Origin: Alkalinema sp. FACHB-956
Lineage (GTDB): Bacteria > Cyanobacteriota > Cyanobacteriia > Leptolyngbyales > Leptolyngbyaceae
Assembly: GCF_014697025.1 (NCBI RefSeq)
Contig: NZ_JACJRC010000009.1
Span: 62,001-126,000, forward strand
DNA: 64,000 bases
Direction: 5' to 3'
Each line of letters starts with the position of its first letter. Position 1 is the first letter of the stretch. A program made the translations under genes and the position numbers. The notes below the pieces were generated by a model. It had not been told where the DNA came from and searched no databases. It was given only the letters and a program-made list of their open reading frames with translations. Below, piece after piece: positions 42,077-51,572 of the stretch.

Positions 42077-44395
42077 ATGACCAGTCTTCCTTTTAACGTT
42101 CATTCCTTAGCGACAGAAGAAATTAATCTCACCCATCTCAAACAGCCTTCCATTCACATCCTGACGCAAATTCAGCCCCATGGTGTGCTGCTGGTGCTGC
42201 AAGAGCCGGAGCTAACGGTGCTGCAAGTCAGTCGCAATGCCTCCCGACTCTTGGGGATCACCCCGGAACAACTGTTGGGTCAACCGCTGGATGACCTCCT
42301 GGATTCCTTCCAAATCGATCGACTGCGGCAGGGACTGTCCTATCAAAATCTGGACTTTATTAATCCCACCAAAATTTGGGTGCGGCTAGCTGGGGATCAG
42401 TACAGTGTCTTCGATGCCGTGTTCCATCGCAGTGCCGATGGCTTTTTAGTGGCGGAACTGGAGCCAGCACTGTCCCAAAATAACATTCCGTTTTTGAGCT
42501 TTTACCACTTGGCGCGGGCTTCCATTAACCAACTGGAAACCACCGCGAATCTCAAAGCGTTCTATCAAATCATTGTCCAGGAGGTTCGCAACGTCACGGA
42601 CTTCGATCGGGTCATGCTGTACAAATTTGACGATGATGGCCATGGGGAAGTCGTCGCGGAAGCTAAGCTAGCTGAAATGGAATCCTACATGGGCTTGCAT
42701 TTCCCGGAATCCGACATCCCCAAACCCGCCCGCAAACTCTTCGTCTCCAACTGGATTCGGGTGATCCCCGACAGCCAAGCAGCACCGATCGACCTCTATC
42801 CCGCCCAAAATCCCGTTACCCATCAACCCACCGACCTCACCCAATCCATCCTGCGCAGCGCCTACAGTTGCCACCGCGAATACCTGCACAACATGGGCGT
42901 GGGCGCATCCTTGACCATTTCCCTAATGAAGGATCAAAAACTCTGGGGACTGATTGCCTGCCACCACCGCACCGCAAAACCCGTGCCCTATGAACTACGG
43001 AAAGCCTGCGAATTTTTAGGTCGGGTGATTTTCTCAGAAATTGCGACGCGGGAAGAAGAAGCGGACTACCTCTACCGCACCCAACTGGCACAGGTGCAGT
43101 CAGCGTTGATTGAACAAATGTCTGAAGCCGAGCACTTCATTGCGGGTCTGGTACAGCAGGAACCCAATCTGCTCGATCTGGTGAATGCAACGGGTGCAGC
43201 CATCTATTTCAATGGCCGCTGGACGACGATCGGCCAAACTCCCGCCGAGGAAGAACTGAGCTACCTGGGCAAATGGCTCGGTAAAAACATTGAAGAAGAC
43301 GTGTTTTACACCGACTCCCTGCCGTTGCTCTACACCGATGGGGAACGGTTTAAGGACGTGGCCAGCGGTCTGTTGGCGATCGCGATTTCCAAACGCAGTT
43401 ACGTGCTGTGGTTCCGGCCAGAGGTGCTGCAAACCGTGAACTGGGGCGGCAATCCTAACCAAGCCTATGAATTGCAGCAATCGGGCAGCGATCTCCGTCT
43501 CTGTCCCCGCAAGTCCTTTGATCTGTGGAAGGAAACGGTGCATCTCAAGTCGCTCCCTTGGCAAGCGATCGAAGTGAAAGCGGTTTTGGAATTGAAAAAG
43601 GCGATCGTCAATATCGTCCTGCGGCAGGCGGAAGAATTAGCGCTGTTGGCCCAGGATTTGGAGCGATCGAACGCAGAACTGAAAAAGTTTGCCTACGTGG
43701 CTTCCCATGACTTGCAGGAACCGCTGAACCAGGTGGCCAATTATGTGCAACTGCTGGAAATGCGTTATGACCAGCAACTGGATCAGGATGCCAAGGAATT
43801 CATTGATTTCGCGGTGGAAGGGGTGAGCCTGATGCAAACGCTGATTGATGATGTCTTGGCCTATTCCAAGGTGGATTTGAAGGGGGTGGAATGGCAGTTA
43901 ACCCAGGTAGAAACGTCGCTGAACCAAGCCCTGAGCAACCTGCGCAGCCGCATTAGTGAAACCGATGCCGTCATCACCTACGATGCCATGCCCACGATCG
44001 TCGCCGATGGCACTCAGCTAATGCAGATGTTCCAAAACCTGATCGGCAACGCGATCAAATTCCGCAAGCCCCACGTCTCGCCACGGATTCACATTACCGC
44101 AGAACGGCAGGAGGAGGAGTGGCTGTTCTCCGTGCAAGATAATGGCATTGGCATTGATCCCCAATTTAGCGATCGCATTTTCGTCATCTTCCAACGGCTG
44201 CATACGCGGGATGAATACGCCGGATCGGGCATGGGATTGGCCATCTGCAAAAAGATTGTGGAATGCCACCGGGGCCGCATTTGGGTAGACTCCCAACTGG
44301 GCCAAGGGGCCACCTTCTATTTCACGATTCCCGTAGGAGGACGCGATCGCCATCATGCCAACGCCCAACGGAAGCAAAATTATCCTTTTGGTTGA
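42077..44395 (+). CDS. cph1: Cph1-type cyanobacterial phytochrome histidine kinase
   Basis: A red/far-red photoreceptor kinase, 772 aa, of the Cph1/CphA group. Order: PAS-like (about residues 20-130), GAF (about 140-320), PHY (about 340-515), HisKA and HATPase. In the GAF domain FDRVMLYKFDDDGHGEVVAE and HFPESDIP (208-215) are kept, and the bilin-attachment Cys is at 265 (SAYSCHREYL), as in Cph1, so phycocyanobilin binding is expected. The phospho-His is at 544 (VASHDLQEP), and DNGIGIDPQF and GMGLAICKKI complete the kinase. The N-terminal arm MTSLPFNVHSLATEE precedes the knot region. The stop codon lies 41 bases inside rcp1. An ATG with weak spacing starts the gene. Confidence 0.95.
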   Translation: MTSLPFNVHSLATEEINLTHLKQPSIHILTQIQPHGVLLVLQEPELTVLQVSRNASRLLGITPEQLLGQPLDDLLDSFQIDRLRQGLSYQNLDFINPTKIWVRLAGDQYSVFDAVFHRSADGFLVAELEPALSQNNIPFLSFYHLARASINQLETTANLKAFYQIIVQEVRNVTDFDRVMLYKFDDDGHGEVVAEAKLAEMESYMGLHFPESDIPKPARKLFVSNWIRVIPDSQAAPIDLYPAQNPVTHQPTDLTQSILRSAYSCHREYLHNMGVGASLTISLMKDQKLWGLIACHHRTAKPVPYELRKACEFLGRVIFSEIATREEEADYLYRTQLAQVQSALIEQMSEAEHFIAGLVQQEPNLLDLVNATGAAIYFNGRWTTIGQTPAEEELSYLGKWLGKNIEEDVFYTDSLPLLYTDGERFKDVASGLLAIAISKRSYVLWFRPEVLQTVNWGGNPNQAYELQQSGSDLRLCPRKSFDLWKETVHLKSLPWQAIEVKAVLELKKAIVNIVLRQAEELALLAQDLERSNAELKKFAYVASHDLQEPLNQVANYVQLLEMRYDQQLDQDAKEFIDFAVEGVSLMQTLIDDVLAYSKVDLKGVEWQLTQVETSLNQALSNLRSRISETDAVITYDAMPTIVADGTQLMQMFQNLIGNAIKFRKPHVSPRIHITAERQEEEWLFSVQDNGIGIDPQFSDRIFVIFQRLHTRDEYAGSGMGLAICKKIVECHRGRIWVDSQLGQGATFYFTIPVGGRDRHHANAQRKQNYPFG

Positions 44396-44816
44396 GGATA
44401 ATCGAGCGGATATTCGTCTGATTCAGGAAGCCCTGAAAAACACCACCACGCCCTGCGAAATTTTCGTAGTGCGGGATGGCATGGAGGCGATGGACTATTT
44501 GCGGCAAGCGGGGGCATTCCAGGGTGCCCTCTGCCCCGATTTAATTCTGTTGGATCTGAATTTGCCCCGTAAGGATGGGCGAGAGGTTTTGGCGGAAATC
44601 AAATCCGATCCCCATCTGATGCATATTCCCGTCGTGGTCTTAACCACTTCGCGCAATGAGGAGGACATTACCCATAGCTATGATCTCCACGTCAATTGCT
44701 ATATTTCCAAGTCCCGTAACCTCAGTCAACTTTTTAAAATTGTGCGGGGGATTGAGGAATTTTGGTTAGAGACGGCAACGCTTCCATCCAGGCCAACGGC
44801 GATCGAGCCCGCGTGA
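44355..44816 (+). CDS. rcp1: Rcp1 response regulator
   Basis: The cognate regulator of Cph1. It is a 153-aa single receiver domain with a complete active site: LLVEDNRAD (Glu14, Asp15), phosphoacceptor Asp67 in LILLDLNLPRKDG, Thr in VVVLTTSRNEED and Lys in YISKSRN. The C-terminal helix RGIEEFWLETATLP is the Rcp1 dimerisation element. The gene overlaps cph1 by 41 bases, which ties their expression together, and ends two bases before the next start codon, so a three-gene operon is clear. Confidence 0.95.
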   Translation: MPTPNGSKIILLVEDNRADIRLIQEALKNTTTPCEIFVVRDGMEAMDYLRQAGAFQGALCPDLILLDLNLPRKDGREVLAEIKSDPHLMHIPVVVLTTSRNEEDITHSYDLHVNCYISKSRNLSQLFKIVRGIEEFWLETATLPSRPTAIEPA

Positions 44817-44818
44817 AA

Positions 44819-46828
44819 ATGGATGTCACTGTGCTATTGATTGAGGATAATTTGGCGGAGGCCCGTCTGCTCCAGGAATTCCTCAAGGGTAGCGTGGTGC
44901 AACGGTTTCACCTCTGCCATAGGCAACGCTTAAGTGAAGGCATCCAACAACTGGCAACGGCCACGTTTGATATTGTTTTGCTGGACTTGACCCTGCCGGA
45001 TAGTCAGGGGTTAAGTTCCTTGGATGCGTTGACCCAGCGGGCGTCGAAGTTGCCGATCGTCGTCCTCACGAATACCAACGATGATGAGTTAGCCCTAGAA
45101 GCGGTCCGGCGGGGGGCGCAGGATTACTTAGTCAAACGCACGGTCAATCAGGATTTGCTCGTGCGGGCTTTGTGTTACGCGATCGAACGCAAACAGGCCC
45201 AGGAAGCCCTGCGGGAAGTCAATGAAAGTTTGGAATTGCGAGTCCAGGAACGCACCGCAGAACTCGCCACCGCCAATGCATCCCTAATTCAGGAAATCAC
45301 AGAACGACAAAATATTCAAGAACGCTTGGAACTGGCTCAAAAAGCGGGAAAAATTGGGACGTTTGAATGGCAAATTGCCTCAAATCAGATTACCTGGAGT
45401 CCGGAACTGGAAATGCTGTACGGCTATCCAGTGGATCAATTCCGTAATTGCTACGAAGATTGGCTACAAACTTTACACCCCGACGATCGAGACCAGGTAC
45501 ACCAGGAATTTTGGCAAGCCGTACAACGGGAACAAGCCTTAGATATTGAATTTCGAATTTTGACCCCCCAGGGGGAGATTCGCTGGATTGCCGCTAAAAG
45601 CCAGGTGTTTGCGGCCCGATCGGGGAATCCTTGCCGGATGATTGGCGTTCACATTGACATTACGGAAAAGAAGCAACTGGAAGCCCAGTTCCTCAAGGCA
45701 CAACGGTTGGAAAGTTTAGGAACGCTAGCCAGTGGCATTGCCCATGACATTAATAATATTTTGACCCCTGTGTTGGCAGTGGCGCAACTGTTGCCGATCA
45801 AGTTACCGAATCTCGATGCGCGGAATTTGCAACTCCTGTCCTTGCTGGAAAACAGTGCCCATCGGGGTTCAGACTTGGTGAAACAAATTCTGTCCTTTAC
45901 CCGTGGTATGGAAGGGCAGCGGGGCATTCTCCAGGTCAGTTATTTGCTCAAGGAGATTATTCAAATTATTCAACAGACATTGCCCAAAACGATCGAGGTT
46001 CAAGCCCAGATCAACTCGGATCTCTGGCCTGTCTATGCCGACAGTACCCAGTTGCATCAGGTATTTATGAATCTCTGTGTCAATGCGCGGGATGCCATGC
46101 CCCAGGGTGGCCTGTTGAGGATCTCAGTGGATAATCAGCAGGTCGATGAGGCGATCGCGCGCTTGCATTTGGATGCGGAGGTGGGAAATTACGTGGTGGT
46201 GACGATCGCGGATACGGGCACCGGCATGGCTCCGGAGATTTTGCATCGTATTTTCGATCCGTTTTTTACCACGAAGGACATTGGCCAAGGAACCGGCTTA
46301 GGTCTGTCAGCGGTGCTGGGCATTGTCAAAAGCCATGGTGGATTTATTGTAGTGCAGAGTGAGGTGGGTCAGGGCAGCCAGTTCCAAGTCTTTTTACCAG
46401 TCTGTGAGTCTGAACCCATTCCGCCCAAAAATCCTGAATTTACGGGATTGGGGCAGCAAGAATTAATTTTAGTGGTGGATGATGAAGCAACGATTTGCGA
46501 AAGCATTCGCAATATTTTAACGGTGCATAACTACCAAGTTTTAACCGCAACCTCTAGCAAGATCGCGATCGAGTTATTCCACACCTATCTGACGGACATT
46601 CGGTGTGTCTTTCTGGATATGATGATGCCTGGGATGGACGGTTTATCAACCCTTGATGTATTGAGACAGTTAACCCCCCACATTCCAGCTATTTTAATGA
46701 GTGGCTTGCATTCCACTGAGGTCGTATCCCAAGCAGAAGCAGCAGGCTTCCAGGAATTTATCCCGAAGCCATTCACAACAGAAATGCTATTGAGTGCATT
46801 ACAGCGATCGCTTCAGGCTACGGTGTGA
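44819..46828 (+). CDS. Hybrid histidine kinase (REC-PAS-HisKA-HATPase-REC)
   Basis: A soluble 669-aa hybrid kinase. Order: N-terminal receiver (about residues 1-125; phospho-Asp in DIVLLDLTLPDSQG), a coiled coil, PAS (about 165-285, ending DITEKKQLE), HisKA (TLASGIAHDINNIL near 305, with the phospho-His), HATPase (LCVNARDAM, DTGTGMAP, GTGLGLSAV) and a C-terminal receiver (about 545-669; FLDMMMPGMDG). The HisKA is of the LASGIAHDINNxL class that differs from Cph1's. It is the third gene of the cph1-rcp1 operon (start two bases after rcp1) and its N-terminal receiver could take phosphate from Cph1. No output domain is present, so signal must leave through the C-terminal receiver. Confidence 0.9.
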   Translation: MDVTVLLIEDNLAEARLLQEFLKGSVVQRFHLCHRQRLSEGIQQLATATFDIVLLDLTLPDSQGLSSLDALTQRASKLPIVVLTNTNDDELALEAVRRGAQDYLVKRTVNQDLLVRALCYAIERKQAQEALREVNESLELRVQERTAELATANASLIQEITERQNIQERLELAQKAGKIGTFEWQIASNQITWSPELEMLYGYPVDQFRNCYEDWLQTLHPDDRDQVHQEFWQAVQREQALDIEFRILTPQGEIRWIAAKSQVFAARSGNPCRMIGVHIDITEKKQLEAQFLKAQRLESLGTLASGIAHDINNILTPVLAVAQLLPIKLPNLDARNLQLLSLLENSAHRGSDLVKQILSFTRGMEGQRGILQVSYLLKEIIQIIQQTLPKTIEVQAQINSDLWPVYADSTQLHQVFMNLCVNARDAMPQGGLLRISVDNQQVDEAIARLHLDAEVGNYVVVTIADTGTGMAPEILHRIFDPFFTTKDIGQGTGLGLSAVLGIVKSHGGFIVVQSEVGQGSQFQVFLPVCESEPIPPKNPEFTGLGQQELILVVDDEATICESIRNILTVHNYQVLTATSSKIAIELFHTYLTDIRCVFLDMMMPGMDGLSTLDVLRQLTPHIPAILMSGLHSTEVVSQAEAAGFQEFIPKPFTTEMLLSALQRSLQATV

Positions 46829-46862
46829 AAGTCAGTTATGAATCACACCTCGGATTGAACCA

Positions 46863-48404
46863 TCAGAACCGAGGTAACCAGGTTCTGGCTTGGCGATTGA
46901 GCGATCGTAAAACCTGAATATGCGGTTCATCGGCTTCTACGGGAATAATCGGTGCAGCTTGTCCGCCCCATTGCTGAATCACCGCATTGGCCGCTTCCAA
47001 CCCCGTGACGTAGGCTTTTTCCTGGGACCAAGAGCCGTGTTGAGTAATAATCCAATCGCCGCTCATATATAGGTTAGGTAGGCTGGTGGTGCCGCGCAAC
47101 ATGTATTGGTAACTGCCGGGGGAGAAATGGGTAACGGCTTTGGGCAGGCGCACGACGCTGTAGTCCACAACTTTTGCGGCCTGGAAGTCTGGAATACAGG
47201 TAATCAAATCCTGATGCACCCGATCGACAATGGCCCGATCGTCCATGGGCAAAAACTGATTGGCATGGTAAAAGTCCGCTTCAATCACGGTACCGGGTTC
47301 GTCCCGGAATTCATCGTGCAGCGCATTGAGATCAAAAAATGTCCAGCCGGTGGTGGGGGTGAAGCCGAAACAGGCATTGGACGGCAGCGGCACAGGAATT
47401 TTCCGATCGAACCACAGGCGCGTCGCCAACACATCGATCGACCCTAGGTTCATCACATCGCGAAACTCTGCAAACTGCGCTAGGGTTTTGCTATTGGCAA
47501 TGATTTTTTGCATACCCGAGATGCCAACTGCAAAAATCACTGCATCGGCCTCAAACCGCTCGCCACCGCAAATTACGGTTTTCACTTGCTGCGTTCGAGG
47601 ATCTAACTCTAAATCACTCACCCGTTTCTGGGTCAGAACTTTGCCGCCGAGGGCTTTGATTTTATCGACCCAGGGTTGAAAGATGCGATCGCCCACCGTG
47701 CCTCGACACCACACTACATCAAAGTCCGCTTGGTGGGCCAGGATGAAGTAGTAGAGCATTCCCAGGGTGGCCGCAGCGGAACATTGCTCCCCCGGTGCAA
47801 ACAGTCCCACCAGCAGCATCGCTTCAAAGGCATCTTTATACAGCCGTTCCGAGACGCCATATTGTTGGAACAATTCCCGCGCGGTCATTTTGTCGTAGCG
47901 TTGCCAAGCTTCGTCGGAATTGTCAAAATCGACGATCGCGTATAGCAGGGGTAAGGCCGTCAGCCGATCCCACAGGGGCAAGCGTTCAAATTGCGTGTAA
48001 ACAAAGGTTCCCAAGGGCATGGGCAGGCGGGGCATGTGCTGGAAAATGGGCGAGGTCACTTCCAAGCCAGCGGGGGAATATTGGTGCGATCGGGTCCAGG
48101 GGGTGAAGGGATCGAGGCCCAGTTCTTTCACCAGGGCGAAGATGTTGTTGTAGGGGTACCAAAAGCCATGGATACCCGCTTCCACCGATCGGCCCCCCGG
48201 CGTTTTCCAACCCGCCACTAGGCCACCGGGATAGGCTCCCGCTTCCAGTAAGGTCACGTCGTAGCCCTGTTTAGCCAGGTGGTAGGTGGCTCCTAGGCCC
48301 GCCCAGCCCGCTCCGACAACCACAACCTTTTTGCCCTGTCCACCTTTGCCCTGTCCGCCCGTTCCAGTGTGCCCTGCTCCAACCATACCCCGTCCCAAAC
48401 CCAT
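46863..48404 (-). CDS. FAD-dependent oxidoreductase, carotenoid-desaturase-like
   Basis: A 513-aa flavoprotein of the amine oxidase/phytoene desaturase superfamily. The FAD-binding Rossmann motif is VVVVGAGWAGLGATYHLAKQG near residues 27-47, with LLEAGAYPGG following. The C-terminal FAD loop is LPNLYMSGDWIITQHGSW near 435-452, which resembles the PDS/ZDS type. The central part has FDVVWCRGTVGDRIFQPW. It is related to plant-type zeta-carotene and phytoene desaturases but is not clearly either, so substrate stays open. The first 25 residues are a Gly/Gln/Lys repeat (GTGGQGKGGQGKK) from a DNA tandem duplication, so the true start may be near residue 22. It converges with the phytochrome operon. 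Confidence 0.75.
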   Translation of the reverse strand: MGLGRGMVGAGHTGTGGQGKGGQGKKVVVVGAGWAGLGATYHLAKQGYDVTLLEAGAYPGGLVAGWKTPGGRSVEAGIHGFWYPYNNIFALVKELGLDPFTPWTRSHQYSPAGLEVTSPIFQHMPRLPMPLGTFVYTQFERLPLWDRLTALPLLYAIVDFDNSDEAWQRYDKMTARELFQQYGVSERLYKDAFEAMLLVGLFAPGEQCSAAATLGMLYYFILAHQADFDVVWCRGTVGDRIFQPWVDKIKALGGKVLTQKRVSDLELDPRTQQVKTVICGGERFEADAVIFAVGISGMQKIIANSKTLAQFAEFRDVMNLGSIDVLATRLWFDRKIPVPLPSNACFGFTPTTGWTFFDLNALHDEFRDEPGTVIEADFYHANQFLPMDDRAIVDRVHQDLITCIPDFQAAKVVDYSVVRLPKAVTHFSPGSYQYMLRGTTSLPNLYMSGDWIITQHGSWSQEKAYVTGLEAANAVIQQWGGQAAPIIPVEADEPHIQVLRSLNRQARTWLPRF

Positions 48405-48447
48405 CCGTGAATGCCAACCCCTTCAGGCTAGCAGAGGATTGGAGTTT

Positions 48448-49563
48448 CTACCAATCGCAGCCGCCACCCCCACCGTCGCTACTGCCTCCACCGAAATCAC
48501 TGGAGCTGTAATCGCTGGAACTGCTGGAGCTATAGTCGCTAGAGCTGTAATCGCTGGAGCTGTTGGAGCTGCTGGAGCTATAGTCACTGTAACTATAATC
48601 GTTGGGACTATAATCATTTGAACGAGAGTAATTATTCCCATTAGCATTCCAGGAATTGTGTTGGCTAGTATCCCAACTACTGTTATCGCTGGAGCTATGG
48701 GAACTTTTGTGATTCGATTTCTTACCTTGATATTTTTTCGCTTTCTTTTTACGGCTTTTTTTCGTTTTCTGGGCCTTATTTTTTTGAGGGGGTGGGGCAC
48801 TGACGGCTAGGGGGGGAGTGGCAATTGGAGTGGGCGTGGCAATTGGAGTGGGCGTGGCAATTGGAGTGGAGATGCTGGGCGGCTCGGCCTGTTGCGGCTG
48901 GGCCTGTTGCCGTCTGCGGGAGACCCATAACAATGCGCCACCGGAGACAATGCAAAATGCAAACATACCGCCAACAATCTCCGATCGGTCAGAAGTAACT
49001 GGCTCCGATCGATCAGCAATCACCCTGCCGGATTCGGGATTGCTCTGTTCCAACCGAGTCAAAATAGCCTGCACTCCGTCGATCGTGCCTTGGTTGAAAT
49101 TCCCCTGACGGAACTGAGGTGCCACTGTTTGCGCCAATAACTCCGTGACCGCGCGATCGGGCAGTACCGTTTGCAAACCCCGCCCCACTTCCACTTCCAC
49201 CCGTCGATCGGCATTGGAAATTAAAAACAGTACTCCATTATTCGCTTGTTTTTTGCCGATGCCCCAGGTGTTGAACAGTTCGGTGGCAAAGGCTTTGGGC
49301 GATCGACTCGGTTGAGTATCGGGAACAGTGACGATCGCAATTTCGCTCCCGTTTTTGGCTTCTAAGGCCGTCGCAGCCTGGTTGAGTTGGGCTTCGGTGG
49401 CAGGAGTAAGCAGATCGGCGGCATCGGTCACCCAGCCGCTATGGAGTTTGCGAGGATTGGGAACTTCGTGAATGGGAATAGCGAAGCTAGGCGGTAGGAT
49501 TCCCAGCCAGAGTACGCTGATGACCATCAAGCCCAGACACGATTGAAGGATTGATTTCTGCAT
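48448..49563 (-). CDS. TPM-domain protein (Psb32/YgcG type)
   Basis: A 371-aa exported membrane protein. After a signal peptide (residues 1-28), a TPM domain (about 40-165) shows GWVTDAADLLTPATEAQLN, NGSEIAIVTVPDT, WGIGKKQANNGVLFLIS and the RRVEVEVGRGLQ strand. A membrane segment (about 199-219) is followed by a Pro/Thr/Ala linker, a Lys-rich stretch (about 262-285) and a long Ser/Asp/Tyr tail with DYSSSDYSSSS repeats, ending FGGGSSDGGGGGCDW. TPM proteins protect or repair photosystem II in cyanobacteria and plants (Psb32, TLP18.3). The tail is far longer than usual and may be an inter-membrane spacer. Confidence 0.82.
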   Translation of the reverse strand: MQKSILQSCLGLMVISVLWLGILPPSFAIPIHEVPNPRKLHSGWVTDAADLLTPATEAQLNQAATALEAKNGSEIAIVTVPDTQPSRSPKAFATELFNTWGIGKKQANNGVLFLISNADRRVEVEVGRGLQTVLPDRAVTELLAQTVAPQFRQGNFNQGTIDGVQAILTRLEQSNPESGRVIADRSEPVTSDRSEIVGGMFAFCIVSGGALLWVSRRRQQAQPQQAEPPSISTPIATPTPIATPTPIATPPLAVSAPPPQKNKAQKTKKSRKKKAKKYQGKKSNHKSSHSSSDNSSWDTSQHNSWNANGNNYSRSNDYSPNDYSYSDYSSSSSNSSSDYSSSDYSSSSSSDYSSSDFGGGSSDGGGGGCDW

Positions 49564-49830
49564 AAAGGCCCATGCTCACGAAAGAAGATGGATTGGGTTT
49601 CAGAGAAGGCTGGTTGTTTTTAAACAATATGGCTGCTTTTAAATAATTCGAGGCTAGGAGTAACTAATGCAGGGTTACCCAAGATTCCGCGAAAAAAGTA
49701 AGTACTCTGCAAAACACAGCATTAAGGATCCCTACTAATTTGCCCTAAATTTTGACAGTTTTTCTCAATAGGCTGCCAGTCAGTAGAGGGCTCTGGTATC
49801 ATCACAAAGAGCGAGATAAGGAGAAATGAG

Positions 49831-50115
49831 ATGGCTGGAGATGTGATTACCCCTGCAATTAGCGATCGAATCTGTGCCCACATGAATGATGATCATGCCG
49901 ATGCGGTACTGATCTACGCCAAGGTGTTTGGTAATGCGTCCGAGGCCACCGCTGCCAAAATGTTAGCGATCGATCCCGAGGGCATGGACATCAGTGCGGA
50001 GGTGGATGGTCAGGAACAGGCTGTGCGGGTGGCCTTTGACCATACTTTGGCGGATTCGGAAGATGCGCACCAAACGTTGATTGCCATGATTAAGCAGGCG
50101 CGGCAGAAGGGATAG
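49831..50115 (+). CDS. DUF2470 protein
   Basis: A 94-aa protein consisting only of a DUF2470 domain, the fold found at the C-terminus of HugZ-like heme-utilisation proteins and in plant HO-like proteins. Features: ISDRICAHMNDDHADAVLIYAK near residues 10-31, the central MLAIDPEGMDISAEVDG near 43-59, and RVAFDHTLADSEDAHQTLIAMI near 66-87. The His residues of HMNDDHAD are conserved in the family. AAGGAG lies eight bases before the ATG. It is a free-standing gene with a hairpin-rich 3' region: the first 119-bp element lies 54 bases after its stop. Confidence 0.88.
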   Translation: MAGDVITPAISDRICAHMNDDHADAVLIYAKVFGNASEATAAKMLAIDPEGMDISAEVDGQEQAVRVAFDHTLADSEDAHQTLIAMIKQARQKG

Positions 50116-50168
50116 GAGATATTTGTCTAACGGGATAGCGATTGGAGGAACTCGTGAGTTGCGCGATC

Positions 50169-50287
50169 GTCGGGGCTGCTGCGCAGCGAAGATCGGGGAA
50201 CTTCTCCCCTCAAGGCAGTTTACTCTGGCAGAGCGTCAGAGAAACCACCTTGCCCCCTGACATGGCAGGGGACTCTACTCCCCCGAC
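50169..50287 (+). repeat. 119-bp five-way-junction element, copy 1
   Basis: A closing stem GTCGGGG/CCCCGAC encloses four hairpins: GCTG/CAGC; GGGGA/TCCCC (loop ACTTC); a compound stem AAGG-GTTT-CTCTGGC with GTCAGAG-AAAC-CCTT (loop AGAGC); and CCCCTG/CAGGGG. It matches copy 2 at 118 of 119 positions. The flanks are also related, but much more diverged, out to about 50390. See findings. Confidence 0.85.
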
Positions 50288-50436
50288 ACCCCCCGAAAGT
50301 GAATCCTGCGTCCAAGCACAGGGAATTTGTGAGGGACAAATAGCAGCCGTTGAATCCACATTAACGCGAGTTCTGGGGTGGGAGTGGGTATCCTGAGAGG
50401 GTTCCATCCTGCCCCACGTTTTTTGCTGGTCGTCCT

Positions 50437-51540
50437 ATGCAACGCTATGCCTTTGTCTTTTTGGAAATTCTGAGCTGTGAAGGCGGCATTCAGTCCTACG
50501 TGCGCGATATTTTGCGGGCCTATCCTGGGGCGGTGCCAGCGGATGTCTTTTTGCTGCGGGATGGGCCGGAGGTGGAGAATCCCTTTGCCAGCGATCGCCT
50601 GCGCTTCCATTACCTGAAAACAAAGCCTGCGAGTTTGGGACGGCTGCGGCTGGCGGTGCAATTTTTAGCGTATTTAATCCGTTGTCGTCCGCAGCGGGTG
50701 TTCTGTGGTCACATTCATCTTGCACCGTTAATTTCGCCGTTGTGCCAAGCGTTGGGGATTCCGTTGACGATCTTGACCTACGGGAAGGAAGTCTGGGAAC
50801 CGTTACCCCCCCCAAAACAAAAGGCTTTGCAAACCGCCGATCGGGTCTGGACGATTAGCCGCTATTCCCGCGATCGCCTCTGTGCGGCCAATGGTGTGCA
50901 GCCCGATCGGGTGGAGTTTCTCTACTGTGCAGTGGATGGGCAGACATTTCGACCGATGGAGCCGCAGCGATCGTGGCTGGAGCAATACGGTTTAGCAAAC
51001 CATCGGGTCATGATGACGGTGGCGCGGCTGTGGTCAGGGGATCCCTACAAGGGCGTCGATGTGACGATTCGAGCCTTGCCGAAGATTTTGGCGCAGTATC
51101 CCGATGTCAAATATTTAGTGATTGGGCGGGGGGATGACCAGCCCAGGTTGGCGCAGTTGGCAGCGGAATTGGGCGTGGCCGATCGGGTCGTGTTTGCGGG
51201 GTTTGTGCCCACGGCAGAATTACCCCAGCATTACAACTTGGCGGATATCTACGTGATGCCGTCCCAGGAAGGGTTTGGCATTGTCTATTTGGAGGCGATG
51301 GCCTGCGGGGTTCCGGTGCTGTCGGGGGATGGGGACGGATCGGCGGATCCCTTACAGGATGGGCATTTGGGCTGGCGCGTCCCCTATCGCGATCCGGAGG
51401 CCGTGGCGATCGCCTGTTGTGAGATGTTAGCGGGGCAAGATCCGCGCTGTAATGGTGCGATGCTGCGGGAGAAGGTGTTGCATTTGTTCGATCGATCGGC
51501 ATTACAGGCGCGATTAGCAGAATTACTGGCGCAAGGATAG
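50437..51540 (+). CDS. GT4-family glycosyltransferase
   Basis: A retaining GT-B glycosyltransferase of 367 aa. The N-terminal domain begins YAFVFLEILSCEGGIQSYVR (acceptor-side Gly loop near residues 13-16). The C-terminal donor half starts around 180 with VMMTVARLWSGDPYKGVD, has VIGRGDDQPRLAQLA and the family's E-x7-E motif as SQEGFGIVYLEAMACGVPVL near 277-296. It is likely involved in surface or lipid glycan synthesis; sugar specificity is unknown. The gene is bracketed on both sides by nearly identical 119-bp structured elements in direct orientation. No ribosome-binding site is visible before the ATG. Confidence 0.85.
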   Translation: MQRYAFVFLEILSCEGGIQSYVRDILRAYPGAVPADVFLLRDGPEVENPFASDRLRFHYLKTKPASLGRLRLAVQFLAYLIRCRPQRVFCGHIHLAPLISPLCQALGIPLTILTYGKEVWEPLPPPKQKALQTADRVWTISRYSRDRLCAANGVQPDRVEFLYCAVDGQTFRPMEPQRSWLEQYGLANHRVMMTVARLWSGDPYKGVDVTIRALPKILAQYPDVKYLVIGRGDDQPRLAQLAAELGVADRVVFAGFVPTAELPQHYNLADIYVMPSQEGFGIVYLEAMACGVPVLSGDGDGSADPLQDGHLGWRVPYRDPEAVAIACCEMLAGQDPRCNGAMLREKVLHLFDRSALQARLAELLAQG

Positions 51541-51572
51541 GAGTTAACGTGAGTGCGTGGTGTAGCGCGATC

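Noticed and set aside
46847-46875. Hairpin ACCTCGG/CCGAGGT between the convergent hybrid kinase and flavoprotein genes
   Set aside because: Short stem, long loop, no T run and overlap with the flavoprotein stop region; not enough for a terminator call.
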